From Woeseiaceae bacterium (lineage in GTDB: Bacteria; Pseudomonadota; Gammaproteobacteria; Steroidobacterales; Woeseiaceae): a stretch of 55,095 nucleotides of DNA. The notes under the pieces are model-generated. The model had not been told where the DNA came from. It ran no database searches and saw only the letters and a list, made by a program, of their open reading frames with translations. The DNA lies in contig JAHEFD010000012.1 of assembly GCA_024640345.1 (NCBI GenBank), positions 1 to 55,095 of the forward strand. Direction: 5' to 3'. This document shows, in pieces, positions 53,136 to 55,095 of this stretch (positions are counted from its first letter, which is position 1; every line of letters starts with the position of its first letter). A program made the translations under genes and the position numbers.

Positions 53136-53796
53136 GGACCGGCTTTCCACGCCCTGACCCGTAGACAAACAGGAGGACAGTAAATGCGAAGATAATCAAA
53201 CCAGCGGAAAGCACATGTGCTGCCGCGTAATTAAGTGTTTCGACGTGCTCGTAGATCGCGATTGATATCACGCGTGTCTTGCCCGGGATGTTGCCGCCGA
53301 CCATCAGTACGACGCCAAATTCGCCGATGGTGTGTGCAAAAGACAGAACCGATGCAGTGATAAAACCCCGCCTTGCCAGCGGTACGGCGACCGAGAAAAA
53401 AGCGTCAGACGGGCTCGCTCTCAATGTGGCCGCCGCTTCGAGAGGCGCTCGGCCAATTGACTCGAATGCGGTCTGCAATGGTTGCACCATAAACGGCAAT
53501 GAATAAAAGACAGATGCAACGACGAGGCCACTGAACGAGAATGTCAGAGCATCACCGGTGACCCTCATCCAGAACGAACCTATCGGGGATGCGGGTCCCA
53601 GTGCGATCAGAAAATAAAAACCCATCACGGTTGGCGGGAGAACCAGCGGCAGCGCAGTGACCGCCTCTATCACCGGCTTGAATCGGGACGATGTACCGGA
53701 CAGCCACCAGGCCAGCGGCGTTCCGACGAGCAAAAGAATAGCCGTCGTTACGCCGGCAAGCGCAAGTGACAACCAAAGGGGACCCAGATCCGGCAT
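53125..53796 (-). CDS. modB: Molybdate ABC transporter permease ModB
   Basis: 223 residues, five membrane helices, with the cytoplasmic coupling loop EAAATLRASPSDAFFSVAVPLARRG (EAA motif) and the downstream HTIGEFGVVLMVGGNIPGKT characteristic of ModB. It lies 4 bp after modA and overlaps modC, so translation is coupled. Inner membrane, dimer by family knowledge. Confidence 0.94.
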   Translation of the reverse strand: MPDLGPLWLSLALAGVTTAILLLVGTPLAWWLSGTSSRFKPVIEAVTALPLVLPPTVMGFYFLIALGPASPIGSFWMRVTGDALTFSFSGLVVASVFYSLPFMVQPLQTAFESIGRAPLEAAATLRASPSDAFFSVAVPLARRGFITASVLSFAHTIGEFGVVLMVGGNIPGKTRVISIAIYEHVETLNYAAAHVLSAGLIIFAFTVLLFVYGSGRGKPVHVR

Positions 53797-53800
53797 CTCG

Positions 53801-54553
53801 TTAGTTGACGTCGTATCCCTGCGAACTCACGAGCTCCCTTCCCTCCGGACTTTGCAGGAATGACAGGAATCCAATAGCCGCCCGATTGCCCTGGCCGTGG
53901 CGAAGCAGTACCGCGTCCTGGTAGATCGGTGAGTGGAGGTGTCCGGGTACAGGCAGGTAGGTCTTGCCCGGCGTCTGATCGTCACCAACTATCAACGACA
54001 GCGCGACGATTCCTGCTTGCGCATTTCCTGTCGCTGTTAATGCGTGCGCCTGACCAACGTTTTGACCCATGACCACTTTGTCCATGACGCTCTCCCAAAC
54101 CTGTAACGATTGTAGTACTTCCCGGCTCGCAATTCCGTATGGCGCGAGTGCCGGATTTGCAATAGCCAGCGCATGAATCTTTTCCTGCGTCAGTGTCTCC
54201 AGCAGATCGGCCTTGATGAGCGAGCTGTCAGCGCTCCACACGGCGAGCCGCCCCGAGGCAAAAGTAAACCTGCTGCCCTCGACCGCGTCGCCGGATTTCT
54301 CAAGAAGCATCGGTCTTTCCCGGTCGGCAGCAAGAAGCACATCGTACGGCGCTCCGTTCAGGATCTGCGCATAAAGGCTACCGGTCGCGCCGCTCACGAT
54401 CGTAATGTCATGGCCGGTTTTCGACTCGAATGCAACCTCGAGTTGCTCAGCTGTTTTGAAAAAATTTGCAGCAACTGCGATGAGTGCGTCCTCAGCATGC
54501 ACCGGTGATGCAACGGCAAGTACAGACGCGAAAATAACAATCAACCGCTTCAT
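53801..54553 (-). CDS. modA: Molybdate-binding periplasmic protein ModA
   Basis: 250 residues with signal peptide (MKRLIVIFASVLAVASPVHA). The type II binding fold is visible as VAANFFKTAEQLEVAFESKTGHDITIVSGATGSLYAQILNGAPYDVLLAADRERP and the later IANPALAPYGIASREVL, HALTATGNAQAGIVALSLI. Starts the modABC unit but is only 4 bp after the rhomboid stop, so it could be read from further upstream. No ModE site was recognised. Confidence 0.93.
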   Translation of the reverse strand: MKRLIVIFASVLAVASPVHAEDALIAVAANFFKTAEQLEVAFESKTGHDITIVSGATGSLYAQILNGAPYDVLLAADRERPMLLEKSGDAVEGSRFTFASGRLAVWSADSSLIKADLLETLTQEKIHALAIANPALAPYGIASREVLQSLQVWESVMDKVVMGQNVGQAHALTATGNAQAGIVALSLIVGDDQTPGKTYLPVPGHLHSPIYQDAVLLRHGQGNRAAIGFLSFLQSPEGRELVSSQGYDVN

Positions 54554-54557
54554 CGAC

Positions 54558-55095
54558 TCAACGATTCCTGTTTATTCGACGCCAACTTTGTGTCGGCGAC
54601 GATTTCCGGGACCAGCCATGATAAGGATGACTGTCGAGCAGCGCTTTGTCGCGAAAGATAAATACGAGAACGCCGCCGGCAACAAAACCGCCAATATGCG
54701 CCCAGAATGCGACACCTCCGCCTTCCGATCCGTAACTGGCGAAGCCGCTAAGCAGCTGCAGCAGGAACCAATATCCCAACATCAGGTATGCCGGCACAGC
54801 AAACGTAGTGACGTAAATCACCAAAATGAACAACAGGTGCACGTGAACTCGCGGGTAGAGCAAAACGTAGGCGCCCATAACGCCCCCGATGGCACCGGAG
54901 GCGCCAACCATGGGGATTGTTGAAGCCGGGTCCGCAATCACCTGGGCCGCAGCGGCAGCCAATCCGCACAGCAGGTAGAACAGGAAAAACCTGGCATGCC
55001 CCATCGCATCTTCAACGTTGTCGCCAAAAATCCAGAGAAACCACATATTGCCAATGATGTGCATCCAGCTCCCATGCATGAACATGGACGTCAAC
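54558..55095 (-). CDS. Rhomboid-family intramembrane serine protease, 5'-partial
   Basis: About 179 residues are visible; the start lies beyond the window end. Rhomboid features: MFMHGSWMHIIGNMWFLWIFG (L1/TM2 with the HxxxN-like element), catalytic Ser in VGASGAIGGVMGAY, and catalytic His in AFWAHIGGFVAG. The C-terminus is polar and Arg-rich. It is immediately upstream of modA with a 4-bp gap, an odd operon partner. Substrate unknown. Confidence 0.92.
   Translation of the reverse strand, partial: LTSMFMHGSWMHIIGNMWFLWIFGDNVEDAMGHARFFLFYLLCGLAAAAAQVIADPASTIPMVGASGAIGGVMGAYVLLYPRVHVHLLFILVIYVTTFAVPAYLMLGYWFLLQLLSGFASYGSEGGGVAFWAHIGGFVAGGVLVFIFRDKALLDSHPYHGWSRKSSPTQSWRRINRNR

Noticed and set aside
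53279-53506. Small plus-strand frame within modB
   Set aside because: Antisense shadow of modB, whose permease motif is unmistakable.

Overview
The window looks like chromosomal DNA of a free-living, probably marine, aerobic gammaproteobacterium of the Woeseiaceae/Steroidobacterales type. This is inferred from gene content and moderately high GC, not from any marker gene. The clues are TonB receptors with aromatic catabolism, a TPR-sulfotransferase, a DUF5916 outer-membrane protein, DUF6491, DUF6455 and a large MoxR/DUF58/DUF4159/DUF4175 locus. I see no rRNA, tRNA, CRISPR array, phage gene or intact insertion sequence.

Bases 1-9,300 hold a first set of aromatic meta-cleavage genes. They encode an RraA/HMG-aldolase-like protein, a LigB-type extradiol dioxygenase, an IclR regulator and a fumarylacetoacetate-hydrolase (FAH) family enzyme. 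With them are a PQQ dehydrogenase carrying its own cytochrome c domain, a small cytochrome c'-like protein and an aromatic-acid MFS transporter.

Bases 7,990-17,970 hold a nearly complete homoprotocatechuate (4-hydroxyphenylacetate) pathway in three transcription units. One unit is HpaF-HpaE-LigA-LigB-AhpD-like-MFS on the minus strand. The second is DapA-family aldolase-FAH-HpaR on the plus strand. The third region is MarR-HpaB on the minus strand, diverging from HpaC on the plus strand. Ring cleavage is by a two-subunit LigAB enzyme, and a DapA-family protein stands where HpaH/HpaI would be expected. Both divergent promoter regions carry palindromes fitting TTAAYATRTTAA, which are likely operators for the two MarR/HpaR paralogues.

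Bases 18,000-26,400 hold a proline dehydrogenase, a TonB-dependent receptor with a clear terminator, a TPR-sulfotransferase, an S9 peptidase, and a metallophosphoesterase pseudogene with frame breaks and an internal deletion.

Bases 26,400-44,750 hold the most unusual block. A minus-strand gene run encodes an ArsR-like regulator, DUF4159, a vWA/GATase-like membrane protein, a caspase-fold protein with Ser at the catalytic Cys position, a TPR/gluzincin protein, MoxR, DUF58, a BatA-like vWA protein, an M13 peptidase and DUF4175. Divergent to it is a CPBP membrane protease, followed by a second DUF4159 copy. A 26-bp perfect inverted repeat lies across the divergent ArsR/CPBP promoters. I infer an envelope-associated AAA+/vWA chaperone-like complex with attached proteases.

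Bases 44,800-55,095 hold an exported RidA, a GST plus an orphan LigB (both with TTG starts), a DUF5916 barrel, a DsbA-like protein, an aminotransferase, DUF6491, modABC, and a rhomboid protease cut by the window end.
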